Part shown: positions 50,692-60,350 of the stretch, piece by piece
Position numbering within the stretch: position 1 is the stretch's first letter
Layout: each line of letters opens with the position of its first letter
Assembly: GCA_032622095.1 (NCBI GenBank)
Contig: CP136063.1
Coordinates: forward strand, 66,479,897-66,543,896
Direction: 5' to 3'
From: Siphonodentalium dalli
Lineage: Eukaryota; Mollusca; Scaphopoda; Gadilida; Siphonodentaliidae
Length of the DNA stretch: 64,000 bases
The notes under the pieces: generated by a model
What the model was told of the DNA's origin: nothing
The model's database searches: none
Seen by the model: only the letters and a program-made list of their open reading frames with translations
Made by a program: the position numbers and the translations under genes

Positions 50692-53055
50692 TTATTCATC
50701 GAACTCAGAAATTTCCGACAGGACAGTGTTTCTGTGGTTGTTACAAGAATCCGAACTGCAATTACACAAACCTGAGCAAGAGAGTCCTGCCTTCTTACAC
50801 CCACACCTTTTTGTACAAGCACTCTTGCAACCACAACTGATCAGATTCAGTAGGTTATCGGGGGCACATGGCTTTGTGGCTGCAGTCGGTACAAGAAGTC
50901 CATTGTCTAGCGACCACCCCCAATCCGTCGGAGGAAGCGAAGTGCCCAGCCATTGTTGGACCTGGAGATAACATCTGTAGACATGTTGTTGTGCAGCATC
51001 GCTGCTTGGTGGGAGTGAGGCTAGGTCGATGGGTTTATTCAGTTTAGATTTTGCAACATAACGCTTGTAAGTGACATATCTATATTGGTCGAGAGAGGAA
51101 ACAGTTTTACTCCCGTATAAGATCAGGAGAAGTTGTTCCCCGGCAGCGGCTACTGCACTTGGTGTACTGTCATCCGCCAAAATTGTGTTGACATACTGTT
51201 GTGAGTCGCTAGTAACATCGGAGACAATTGTACTGAATACTTTCTTCTTACCAACTCGAAAGAGTGCAGAAGTAGTGTCACAACCACTTATAGAATGTGC
51301 TACAAGGAGGTTGCTTCTATGGTCACCCATTTTGGTTGCTATTTCACTAACTGAAACTAGTAAGTTTTGGGTAATGGAATACATCATGTGAATATTACAT
51401 CCCGGTTGAACTCGAGAGGTAAGAATGACTAACAAGTCTGTGTCTGTTCCCACAACGACAACATTGTTGTCATCTTGAGCGATGTCAAGTGCAGTTTCGG
51501 CTATCAGTACATCAGCATCAGCCTCGGCCTGCTTGGACTGAATATTGATAGCAGATAGCTCCTGCATTAGAAGATCGATCAGTTGGGTTTTGTTCTTGGC
51601 ATTTGCAAGGAAATCGGATTGGGGTGTGGTGGCTGGTAACTCGGGTGAGATATTGATATCAATGGAATACCTGTTTTTAGATCTACGGGCTTGTTCCATG
51701 CCCTTTGTCGACATTGTACAAGCATAACCATCAAAAACAACCACGACGTTCGCCCCAAAATGTCTCACTAGATAATTGAAATATGATGTACATATGTCCT
51801 TATATGACGACTGTTTAGGCCATACAACTGCCTTCAATAAAAATCCACCATCTACAACAAACAGAGAATGTTCTGGGATTTTAGTTTGCTCGGAACCGTA
51901 TGTTTTGAGGATCTTACCGAGCGTGCTTTTCTGTGTCTTCCTCATTCCAGCAGAATCAAACAATGCTGTTGGTTTCGGGGCGAGTTCATATTTGAGATAC
52001 TCTTCCATCTCTGCTTGTGACTGAATAACACATGTGATGCGGTTGAACAGAATTGTGGGGTCAATCACTACCTTACTTCCACGGACTTTGATGCTATTTG
52101 CCATCGATGCGAAAGACTTCACAGTGTCAACACGTCGTAGTTTGATGCTGTTGAACGTTTTGCTTACAACATTCGATACGCAACATTCACCAATTTTGCG
52201 AACTTGGTCACAGTTCACAGTTTCGTCGGCCACAAACCCGGTCGCTATAGAGACTAATTGTAGTGGATCTCTAATCTGAAAGGGGGAATGCACTCTGAGC
52301 CAGTTCAATAATTTGGTGATATCATTGGCATCAGTCAATTGTGAACTTTGACGGAGATCCCGATGTTGTTCGCCATGACCAGTGTGAACATTAACAAAAT
52401 TTTCGAGAGCATTACATATCGGAAGGCAAAGAGGTAGTCCATGTACCCATTTCGCAACAGTGCTATCGGTTATTCCCCTGCCATGTGTGAGACCACCAGG
52501 GAGCTTGAACATTCTCATTAAACACTGCTCTATGGTCTGATCAGAATATATCCCGTCCCAGAATTTATCTGAGCGCCTTATGGTAAAGTAACCTTTCTCA
52601 GTGAACAACTTCAAATCATCCTGTTGCATTATTTCTGTTAGCTCATTCATCTGCTGCAAATAGAGATGAGAACTTTTTGCGTATGCAAAATGACCACCTG
52701 CGTGAAATACTGGAATCATATTGCGAACACAATATGTGTGGAGTTCCCAGTCGCCTGTGCGCTCTGCTCTCAAGAACAACTGGAGAAGACCTATTTGCTC
52801 GTAGTATTGTACCCAAAGCTTTCCTGTGCGTCCTACGGACGCATTCTGGAGCAGTTCGTGTAATTTTGACAGTAGATGGTTGACACTTTCTTGATTGACA
52901 GCGTCAGCTGTTGTACAGTCACCTCTGGCACGTCCACAGAATATTTCATTGACTTCTGTGCAGTCTATGTTATCTAGTGTTCGGCTTTCTTCAAACACAA
53001 GTTTTGTAATGGCAATTTGTGTTAGCAAATGGGCACGAACTGCTCTTGAATATGC
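50692..53055 (-). CDS. Academ-like transposase, C-terminal part: end of DDE-like core, XPG-like nuclease, Cys-rich tail
   Basis: This is the 3' part of the split gene. With the insertion present, the local open frame begins artificially in the hAT terminus (53103); numbering below counts from there, and genuine sequence begins at about residue 15. Residues 107-156 (LFLRAERTGDWELHTYC ... YLQQM) look like the end of a transposase core, with E120 a candidate third acidic residue. Residues 413-620 resemble an XPG/FEN1 nuclease: D418 in VVDGG, D458 in VVVFDGY, acidic cluster EADAD (527-531), D554 and D556 in GTDTDLLV, then SGCDTTS (606-612) followed by a GKK motif. The tail (757-787) has nine cysteines in CGC...CGC...CNC spacing, probably zinc-binding. 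The stop is TAA at 50692-50694. Confidence 0.85.
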   Translation of the reverse strand, partial: AYSRAVRAHLLTQIAITKLVFEESRTLDNIDCTEVNEIFCGRARGDCTTADAVNQESVNHLLSKLHELLQNASVGRTGKLWVQYYEQIGLLQLFLRAERTGDWELHTYCVRNMIPVFHAGGHFAYAKSSHLYLQQMNELTEIMQQDDLKLFTEKGYFTIRRSDKFWDGIYSDQTIEQCLMRMFKLPGGLTHGRGITDSTVAKWVHGLPLCLPICNALENFVNVHTGHGEQHRDLRQSSQLTDANDITKLLNWLRVHSPFQIRDPLQLVSIATGFVADETVNCDQVRKIGECCVSNVVSKTFNSIKLRRVDTVKSFASMANSIKVRGSKVVIDPTILFNRITCVIQSQAEMEEYLKYELAPKPTALFDSAGMRKTQKSTLGKILKTYGSEQTKIPEHSLFVVDGGFLLKAVVWPKQSSYKDICTSYFNYLVRHFGANVVVVFDGYACTMSTKGMEQARRSKNRYSIDINISPELPATTPQSDFLANAKNKTQLIDLLMQELSAINIQSKQAEADADVLIAETALDIAQDDNNVVVVGTDTDLLVILTSRVQPGCNIHMMYSITQNLLVSVSEIATKMGDHRSNLLVAHSISGCDTTSALFRVGKKKVFSTIVSDVTSDSQQYVNTILADDSTPSAVAAAGEQLLLILYGSKTVSSLDQYRYVTYKRYVAKSKLNKPIDLASLPPSSDAAQQHVYRCYLQVQQWLGTSLPPTDWGWSLDNGLLVPTAATKPCAPDNLLNLISCGCKSACTKRCGCKKAGLSCSGLCNCSSDSCNNHRNTVLSEISEFDE

Positions 53056-53477
53056 ATGACCACCAGGGTTCGCGCTGCCGCTTGCCAAATTTGCCAATGG
53101 CAAAAAAAAATCTCATTTGGCAAAAAAAAATCTCAGTTGGCAAAATTTTTGGCAAGTGGGTTTTCAATTCTGTGATGTGAAATATCTAGTCCGGAAACAT
53201 CGAAGGTGGGAATATATCGCCGACTGTACAAAGGGAAACCACATCGCGGACACTACAAAGGGAAACCCGGTCGACAACTATTAACCAAGCGATCACAAAG
53301 TGAGATGCAATCGTCTTTAGTTTTCACAAGACGGTAACACCTTATTTCATACATAATCAAACTCACTGATGGGAGTTCATTAATGCTCGCGTGTCAGGTG
53401 GTGTTGTTACAGAAACTGTGTTTATTTTAGATTGCTTAAATAGTGACTGCGATACCAAACGTCAAATCATTTCTAAA

Positions 53478-53711
53478 ATGAGTCTCAAACGAAAACGTTC
53501 CGAGTGCGACGATACCGTGACGAAAGGTAAAAAACTGACGGACTTCTTTGGACGCAAAACAGTTTTGCCTACGTTACCTACGTCTGACTGTGTATTGACT
53601 GACATACAAAAAGACGACGTACGACCTGCAGATGTAACTGTTGTTGACGATGTAACAGACGAACGTGTGATTGATTTACATAGCAAAGAAAAGCATCAAC
53701 GACGTCGATGA
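53478..53711 (+). pseudogene. hAT transposase N-terminal fragment
   Basis: From ATG at 53478 the frame encodes MSLKRKRSECDDTVTKGKKL then TDFFGRK. This is a basic, nuclear-localisation-like N-terminus such as precedes the BED finger in hAT transposases. Past about 53690 the frame runs out of register (KEKHQRRR, stop), which marks the deletion junction. The open frame extends upstream to 53391 without clear homology. Confidence 0.6.
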
Positions 53712-53988
53712 TGGATGCCAGTGCGCCCTGAAACACAAGGAACTGTTCACGATTGTTGGTCAGTTTGCCGAACGGCTAGTCTGTGTTCCCGTATCAACAG
53801 TCGACTGCGAGCGAGCCTTCTCCATTCAAAACATTGTTAAAACAAAATCGCGCAATCGATTGTCTGTTCGTTATCTCAATGCTCTAATGAAAATTTCTAT
53901 CGAAGGACCATCTGTGTCTGAGTTTGATTTTGCTGCTGCATTTTTGAAGTGGGTTGATGTTAAGTCTCGTAGAATTGTTCATGTTTAA
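53671..53988 (+). pseudogene. hAT transposase C-terminal dimerisation domain fragment
   Basis: The frame encodes VSTVDCERAFSIQNIVKTKS, then RNRLSVRYLNALMKI. This is the hallmark of the hAT C-terminal dimerisation domain: a C-E-R-x-F-S core, then K-x-R-N-R-L and a hydrophobic helix. It ends in a natural-looking stop (HV, TAA). The bases before about 53720 belong to the deletion joint, so the fragment has no start of its own. The catalytic residues are absent. Confidence 0.8.
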
Positions 53989-54279
53989 TATTAATGTGCA
54001 TTACCATACTATAGGTTTATGTTTACTAGTATTTGACAATTGCTTGTCTAAATGTATTGTGTCTTCTATTAACATTTAATATTGATTTGTTGTCATTTTA
54101 CCTGTATCTATTTACGTTTTATATGAATAAAGATAAAAACGCTAATTTTCCTTATTTTTCCCCAATTTGACCTTCGATTTAATTTGGCAAAAAAAAATTT
54201 CATTTGGCAAAAAAAAAATTCATTTGGCAAAAATGTTGGCAAGAGAAAATTTGGGTCCAGCGCCAACCCTGATGACCAC

Positions 54280-56281
54280 TGATCAAATGATGGATTGACC
54301 CACCAGCATAAACAGTCCTCCAAAGTTCATCCAAGCCGCTACCAGCCATGATCGAACCAATTGCCCCTAAATATGACATAATCATATGGAAGCCGCCGAG
54401 TCTAACGAAAACTTTTGTCAACTTATCTGACGAAGACACAATCTCCACTGCTTTGATATAAAGTGGTTGGTCAAACGTCACTGGACAAACGTTCAGTCCC
54501 TGTTTCTCACATTCAGTTTGTGCAAACATGAGAGCAGTGTAAATTGTGCTCGGGTTGGATGGATCAAAATTAATAAAGGGAAGTATCTCGACATCACTTG
54601 TTTCATAATCATCTGATGATGTGACAATGTGCATATATCCAGCCCAAGATGGGCAAGGTACTCTCAGTACATGCGTCAAAGACCAAAGACTGTCGACTGT
54701 TTTTGCGAGTTTCAAATTTTTCGGATCAGATTCACCCAATGTTGATAAATCCTTCATCACAATTTCGTCAAGACCCGATTTGCTTGGTTTACTGTAACCT
54801 TTCAAAGGGATGTACCCGAATTCACCAGAGCCAATATTCGAATGATCACCAGTTAGTCGTTTTATCGGAGACTCTTCTGTGTGATCTCTGCTTGGAGTTA
54901 TACAGGCGATGCCTCCCATACTATGGAAAGTATTCTTGCCATCTAGCGTGCGCACATTACAATCGGCGTTATCGAAAACGAATTGTGTGAAGTTCGCAAG
55001 TCTAGGCGACGGACCTTTGCTTATCATGACAGAATGAACGTATTGTTGAACTTCCCGGTAGCTAGAAGAGAACATTAGTCCATTCAGAATGTCGATCAAT
55101 TCCCGAGATGCGAATTTCCTATGTATGTAAACTGCTACCGACAATAATACTGGTGACAAGAATGAACGGGGCCGACAAGAACTTATTAGAGACTGACCTA
55201 TGGCTGTCACGCGTCTCTGGTTGGCTTGGATGTTTTGCCCACGCTGCGACGGAGCAACAATCCCTTGTAACAAGGTTTGGAGTGTATCGGGTAGTAGATC
55301 ACTAGATACAGATAACGAATCGGGTTTGGGATAAACGTCACACTCGTAAATGGTTGACCGAATATCATCGCGGACTATAGCCGATGCTTTCTTGACGATG
55401 CGCATACGTTCATCAGTTTCATTGGTACATTTGTCTGAGTACCACGAATCATATAGTATTTTGTCTGATGAATCTCTGAATGTGACAACATTTTTTAGGG
55501 ACCTCAGTGTTGTAATAGAGATTCTACTACCGAAATGCTCAAGCAGTTTGGTTTTAAGATGTTTAATTGTGTAACCGACTTCGTCACCAAGATACGATTC
55601 AAACGTCTCTGCCAATTCGCTCAAGGAAAACTGACACTCATCGCTGTTCTCCATAAAGGTACACAATTCATGGAATGCAAGTGCTTTCTTGTCTGCAACA
55701 GGCCTACCCCGTGAAAGAGTTCGCTCAGGCTTATCTCTGACAAATCCTGTCCAGCAATCATGGTGATACCGACCTTCCTCGGCCACTAGATCGATAGCAC
55801 GACCGATCCGAGTAAGTACAGACTCACCCCATTCATCACTACGTTTCAAACAACGGGTTCTGATACTATCAACAAGAGTCAATGTTTCAACGGTGTGGAC
55901 TTCTCTTCTACGTTGAACGGGTATATGAGTTTGTTTGTCGGCGGATTCTCCACAGAACAGACAATGGAGTTTAAAATTGAAAGCATCTTGATCAGAGCGC
56001 AATTTTTTTGTCATAGATGGACCAGCTTCGTCAGATTCAGCTGCATCTAGAGACATTCTCTTACTTTTTCTTACAGAACTTTCCCGTGTATAATTCTTGT
56101 AGCAGAATCTGTGAATTTTCTCACCAACTGTGGGTTTCTTCGAACCGGCAAAAAGATTATCGCCAAGCTCGACGCTTACAGCAACCAACTTTTCTATACC
56201 CCGCTCACCAAGTGTAGTTATTCCGGACGAGCCGGTCAACTCATCGTTACATTTGATACATTTATCCATTGCCAAAGTCAC
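54280..56281 (-). CDS. Academ-like transposase, N-terminal part: zinc-binding units and DDE-like core
   Basis: This is the 5' part of the split gene. ATG at 56281 is the first of two close methionines (MTLAMDKC). Two zinc-binding-like units follow: C8-C11 with H57-C60, and C107-C110 with HH173-174 and C176. A possible RNase H-like core includes D437 (VFDNADCNVRTLDG), D603 (PVTFDQPLYIKA), the segment LGGFHMIMSYLGAIGSIMAG and E652 (GLDELW). The open frame currently reads into the hAT terminus and stops near 54200. Removing the 1,208-bp insertion plus one 8-bp duplication (1,216 bp) joins it in frame to the downstream part, about 1,457 codons in all with no other stop. No introns are apparent. 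Designating catalytic residues is inference. Confidence 0.85.
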
Positions 56282-57089
56282 AACAGAAAAAAGATGATAG
56301 ACACAATAAACTCAAGTACAATACCACAGATCAGATATCAATGTGCGGACCTGCTTCGTTGTCACCGTAAGGTATCAACAGGTAACGCTAAGTGATATGC
56401 CAACAACATAACTGATCAGTTCTACAAATAACACAAGACTCTAATAATCAACAACAGGCAAAATTACATATGTATCTATCAAGGGATCATTGGTTTCAAT
56501 ATCTAGGCATCAAATGCGGAGTGTCCAATACTGAACAGAGCAAATTGTGCAATGGACAGACCTGGAATGCGGAATTAAAGAGCGTTGTCGTAACAAATTT
56601 GTTTATAAAGGGCGTGCACACATTACATGCCAATGCATCTTGAGTGTAGGCGAACAACGCTCTTTTTGATGCAAAATAGCCTTGAACGACTTTCATCAGG
56701 AAATTGAATGAGAAAAGTCGATGCCGTTTGAATTTGAGTTTAGGGGGTATGGTTAATATTTCACACGTTTCACCAGTTCATTATGGAATAAATGACTATT
56801 GTTATATATCATTATAAAGCCACTGCTTTTCTGCAATTTTTGATATATAATTTAACTCCCAAAGTAGTCGTAGATTTGATTTAATGGACGTTGTGTACCG
56901 TTGTGTGTATGAAAACAATTATTTTTTTTTTCGTAATTTTGTACATTTTCGTGAATATTTCACCATTGAGTGTGAGGATTGGTACAAAGTTGGCATTTTC
57001 TGTTGGGGATATGTATTCTCAATATAATTCAGCACGATATTTATGATTCTCACCCTACTAAGGCGAATAAGAATGAGAAATATGGAGCT

Positions 57090-57275
57090 GGGTCGAATTT
57101 TTTTTTCAATTTTTTTTTTCATCAAAAAAACGCTATAACTAAAAAAGCTCAACTCGGATTCGCGGGGACTTTTCACACTTTATCCGCAATGTGTGTCCCG
57201 GAAACATATAAAAAAATCAGCTTTCTCCGATTTTTTTCCTTACTTTCTCATTTTTATGTCTAATGTGCCTGGACT
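57090..57275. repeat. Terminal inverted repeat, 5' (promoter-side) end of the Academ-like element
   Basis: It is the complement of 50067-50250 with indels in the poly-A/T blocks, and ends CTAATGTGCCTGGACT. About 1 kb separates it from the gene's ATG at 56281. That leader presumably holds the promoter; no motif there is diagnostic. Confidence 0.8.
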
Positions 57276-57314
57276 GTAATAAAAGGTGATTAAGTCAGGC
57301 TAGAAAAGTCTTAC

Positions 57315-57640
57315 CTGTGAAGATCCTTCATGAGCACTTTCAGCATGTGATGAACCCATCTCCTGAAGAAAGACAGGTAATCATTAATGAAAGTGTCAAT
57401 GACACTGTAGCTCAACTCTGGGAAGGGATAATTTGGAAGATGGCTATGCATGCAGTTAATTAGTCCAAGTCTTCTTGTACTAAAACCAGCTAAGATATTG
57501 GGATGGCGATGCTGGCGTTTAGTCCAAGACCGCTTGCATACCAATCCTACCACACGACTTACGCCCACGATCTGTGGCGGGAATCTGTGGTGTATTTTAC
57601 TCGATTTACCTAGCAAATCAATACATGATGCTATATACAT
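57315..57640 (-). CDS. Candidate exon or gene fragment, unrecognised
   Basis: An open frame on the minus strand ends at a good donor (CACAG then GTAAGA at 57314-57313). It contains KRQHRHPNILAGFSTRRLGL, then ELSYSVIDTFINDYLSFFRR. Part of it (about 57476-57535) is repeated in inverted orientation at 58560-58625. HPNIL recalls protein-kinase domains, but no other kinase motif is visible. The acceptor is unclear. It may be a captured exon fragment beside the transposon. Confidence 0.25.
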
Positions 57641-58663
57641 CGGAAAGGCTTACATCTTATGGTCACAATGGTGTATAATAATCTAACTTTAATGTTAAAT
57701 TACACATAGAATATTCCGGTTGATTGCCATAAACATCGATTTGTTTCTCTGTTTGTTTACGTTTTAACCGAAAGCCGAAGTGGTCCGAATAAGTTCGGCA
57801 TAATCCGCTGTTTGTTCCTGGAATTCTACTTTCCGTTTCTATATATAGCGCGGGTTTTCCGAACAAAAATCGCGAAAACCGATCGCCCGAAAGTCCAGTT
57901 TTCTATGTGCTTTCAGAACAATTCCCGCACTAAAAACTTAATGACATAATGGAGGATCAGAACGGTAGTTTTGTTGACAATTATCGCAAGCAACTTGTCA
58001 AAATTGGAGCAAATTAGATCTCTTGTGTCTGACTTGCCATGCGTGTGGTGTGCATTTTGACATCTGTGTTGATAAAATAATCGGAGAACCGAATCACACA
58101 GTTTCGAAATATAGTTCTTCCGTTTTAGTGGGACTTTTCAAACTTAAGGTTCATTTATTTAGTGTATTACATTTATATCTCCAATGTTTAATTAATCTAT
58201 TTATTATTTTATTTATTGACACACATAATTACGATTACAATGGAGAATTCATCGTAATTTGCGTTGTTGTCCAAAATCTACGGAATATTTTCAACGGAAA
58301 ATGCCGAACACAGTTCGCGAGGTCAACCGAGTTCGCATACTTTTAAAAAATTGTAAACATTGAGGTAAATGTCTCTTTTCGCATTAAATTACCGTTTTAA
58401 ATTCACAACTGATGTGGGTTTCAGATAAAATAGCATGTCTTCTGCGGAAAATATCCGTTTATTGTCGCAATTGTGATATTTTATTTCATATAATTGTGGT
58501 TTTATTTGAGCGGGTCACTAACGCTTAAGCCGTGTCATAAGCGAGCATATAGGGCGGGCTTGGACTAAACGCCAGCATCGCCATCCCAATATCTTAGCTG
58601 GTTTTAGTACGAGAAGACTTGGACTAGCAGTTAATGAGATGAATAGGAATAAGGAAAGATAAA
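57641..58663. other. Non-coding stretch with an inverted partial copy
   Basis: It includes the inverted copy (58560-58625) of part of the candidate exon at 57315-57640. No independent gene is supported. Confidence 0.35.
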
Positions 58664-59268
58664 CTAGAGGTGTGACTGTCCCAATGGGACTACGGATACC
58701 CCCCTGTTTTTAAAATACTAAGATGTTTCACATGTCAGTAAACATTTAGTTAAAATAATAAAATAACAGTTCCCATTCCAGGTGTACAACCATAACCCTA
58801 ATCTTAAACCTATTGACCGAAAAATGTAGAAATAAAAGCTTGGACAAAATTATGTATGTTGCGAAAAAGGGGAATAACTCCACCAAAAAATGTCGGACAA
58901 ACGTCATAATCGCAGGTGCACAAGTTCCCATGGTACTAAATATCTGTGCCACGTTTTAAAAAAATTGACCAAAAAATGTAGGAATAAAAGCTCGGACAAA
59001 AGTATACATGTTGCAAAAAATTTCTAAGTCGAAAAAGGGGGGATAACTCCACGAAAAAAAGTCCGACAGAAGTCATAATCGCAGGTGCACAGGTTCCCAT
59101 GGTGGTTGATGTCTGTGCCAAGTTTCACGACAATTGATCAAAAAACGACTGAGAAAAACCCTGGACAAATTTGTGTCCACGGACGGACGGACGGACGACA
59201 GACGGACGGCACGACGGACAAGCTGACTCCAGTATACCCCCCCTAACTTCGTTGCGGGGGGGTATAAT
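58664..59268. mobile_element. Pearl-like element with two core repeats
   Basis: It starts AACTAGAGGTGTGACTGTCC. Two related core units of about 175 bp follow (GGATAACTCCACNAAAAAA, CATAATCGCAGGTGCAC and GTTCCCATGG at about 58870 and 59040). Next come (ACGG)n at 59180-59220 and a hairpin tail GTATACCCCCC ... GGGGGGTATA. The architecture is that of the 20- and 29-kb elements but the core sequence is unrelated. Confidence 0.65.
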
Positions 59269-59343
59269 AAGTAGATGTATTTATAATTTGTGGAGGAGAC
59301 CTACACAAGAGCTGGGCTTCAGCTGATGAATACGGTACCCCTA

Positions 59344-59491
59344 CAGTAATGCCCTAATTAATCGATTCCTTTAACCACAGCAGAATTATGGGTAACTTTT
59401 CAGGATTTAGTCGGAAATATGGCTTGTTGCCATTCATCGGAAAGCTCTCTCTCTGCTTTGGTTAAGAGGTCGATTACTTAGGGCATTACTG
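59344..59491. mobile_element. TA-flanked foldback MITE, copy 3
   Basis: The termini are CAGTAATGCCC and GGGCATTACTG with TA flanks (59342-59343, 59492-59493). The left arm matches the 7.5-kb copy, but the right arm is shortened around the central GGAAAGCTCTC. Confidence 0.8.
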
Positions 59492-59493
59492 TA

Positions 59494-60272
59494 TATGGCA
59501 TTCCGTCAAGATGGGCATACCATAATTAGAATTCACTGGGCCATGACAATTATTTCATAATTCTGGGGTAGCGCATTTGGTGAAAACAAGTATAATAATA
59601 ATCAATATTTCAATTTGTAGATCAGATTTCGGGTCTACAGAAAATAAATAAAAACAAGAGCACCATTGGCGGGGATGACTAAACTAATCAGGTGAATCCA
59701 AAGTCGAAAAAAGTTCTACAAGTCTTGGAAATTCTTGGGCAGAACCATATCCAAAACACACATACAAGCTTTAGTTACGAGCAAATAACCCATCTAGAGT
59801 TATAGCTAGGATATGACAATGTTGAATAATTTATGAAACCAACTGTTGAAAAACTTTTGAGAAAATTAAAGTATAAGAAAAGAACATACCAACTTCGGTT
59901 CCAAGTAAATAATCCACACTAAAGTTATTTTTCGGAAACAAATTTGATCAAATCAGGCAAATTCCAAGTCGATTAAAAGGTCGCTGACCAAAATGTCCCC
60001 CGACTCAAGCTCGAAGGTGGCAGGTTTGAATGATTTCTGGTTGATAAAGAACAATACATCAGACAAAATCTGAATGAGCAAACGTTTGTATGAAATACAC
60101 ATTGTACATAAATTGATCATCTCATAACTTGTTCAAATTATAGGAAAGATTTCCGAAATGAGAGCATTGAGTACCACATGAAAAAAGATGTCCTCTTTTC
60201 ATTTGTCGATGTTAGTGATCTCCAGGGGGGGGGGGTCCAATATGACCTCTATGGGTCATGTTTGAGCCTTAC
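59494..60272. other. Intronic sequence with a duplicated segment
   Basis: Bases 59557-59690 are about 85 percent similar to 62952-63085 (GAAAATAAATAAAAACAAGA then GCACCATTGGCGGG). Here only one GGGATGACTAAACT unit follows, whereas the other copy leads into the terminal minisatellite. Confidence 0.6.
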
Positions 60273-60350
60273 GTGATGTTTCTTCAGAACTTCTTGTTGC
60301 TCCCTCTCCTTGGCTTGATGAGTCAATAACACAGTGACAGCTTCTTCAAC
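60273..60350 (-). CDS. PABPC1: Poly(A)-binding protein exon after the MLLE domain
   Basis: This 78-nt, 26-codon exon (phase 0 at both ends) has acceptor TTCTTCGCAG and donor CAC then GTAAGG. It encodes VEEAVTVLLTHQAKEREQQ then EVLKKHH. It follows the MLLE exon in frame: vertebrate PABPC1 continues SKVDEAVAVLQAHQAKE at this point, so the match is direct. If the donor is not used, a TAG follows eight codons later. The charged KKHH extension is unlike the vertebrate tail. It is in the same transcription unit as 62617-62835. A diverged duplicate lies at 48976-49059. Confidence 0.88.

Larger units (their letters stand above)
53064..54271 (+). mobile_element. Internally deleted hAT element nested in the Academ-like gene
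   Basis: The termini are CAGGGTTCGCGCTG (left) and CAGCGCCAACCCTG (right). ATGACCAC is perfectly duplicated at 53056-53063 and 54272-54279. Subterminal TTGGCAAAAAAAAATCTCAT-like repeats lie at both ends. The 1,208-bp body keeps a transposase 5' fragment (53478-53711) and a 3' fragment (53671-53988) in different frames, so the middle of a transposase of about 600 residues is gone. It cannot encode its own transposase. The 26.9-kb element has nearly identical ends. Confidence 0.97.
50066..57276 (-). mobile_element. 7.2-kb Academ-like DNA transposon encoding an XPG-domain protein
   Basis: The left end AGTCCAGGCACATTAG at 50067 is mirrored by CTAATGTGCCTGGACT ending at 57275. Inverted similarity continues inward to about 50250 and 57090: ATCGGAGAAAGCTGATTTTT, AAAGTCCCC and AATCCGAGTTGAGCTTTTTT occur on both sides. 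The likely target duplication is TAA (50063-50065, 57277-57279), although TAAT is possible. The interior carries one long gene on the minus strand, now split by a hAT insertion at 53064-54271. Cys-rich units plus an XPG-type nuclease suggest the Academ superfamily, an assignment made from memory of domain content. It lies between two copies of a PABP exon. Confidence 0.8.

Noticed and set aside
50048-57302. Longer target duplication around the 7.2-kb transposon (TAATAAA-like sequence on both sides)
   Set aside because: The flanks 50048-50065 and 57277-57295 look similar, but aligning them needs gaps in AT-rich sequence. A 3-bp TAA duplication is the more conservative reading.
59980-60050. tRNA-like internal promoter (GGTTTGAATGA)
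   Set aside because: It resembles a B box, but no A box at the right distance and no cloverleaf could be drawn.
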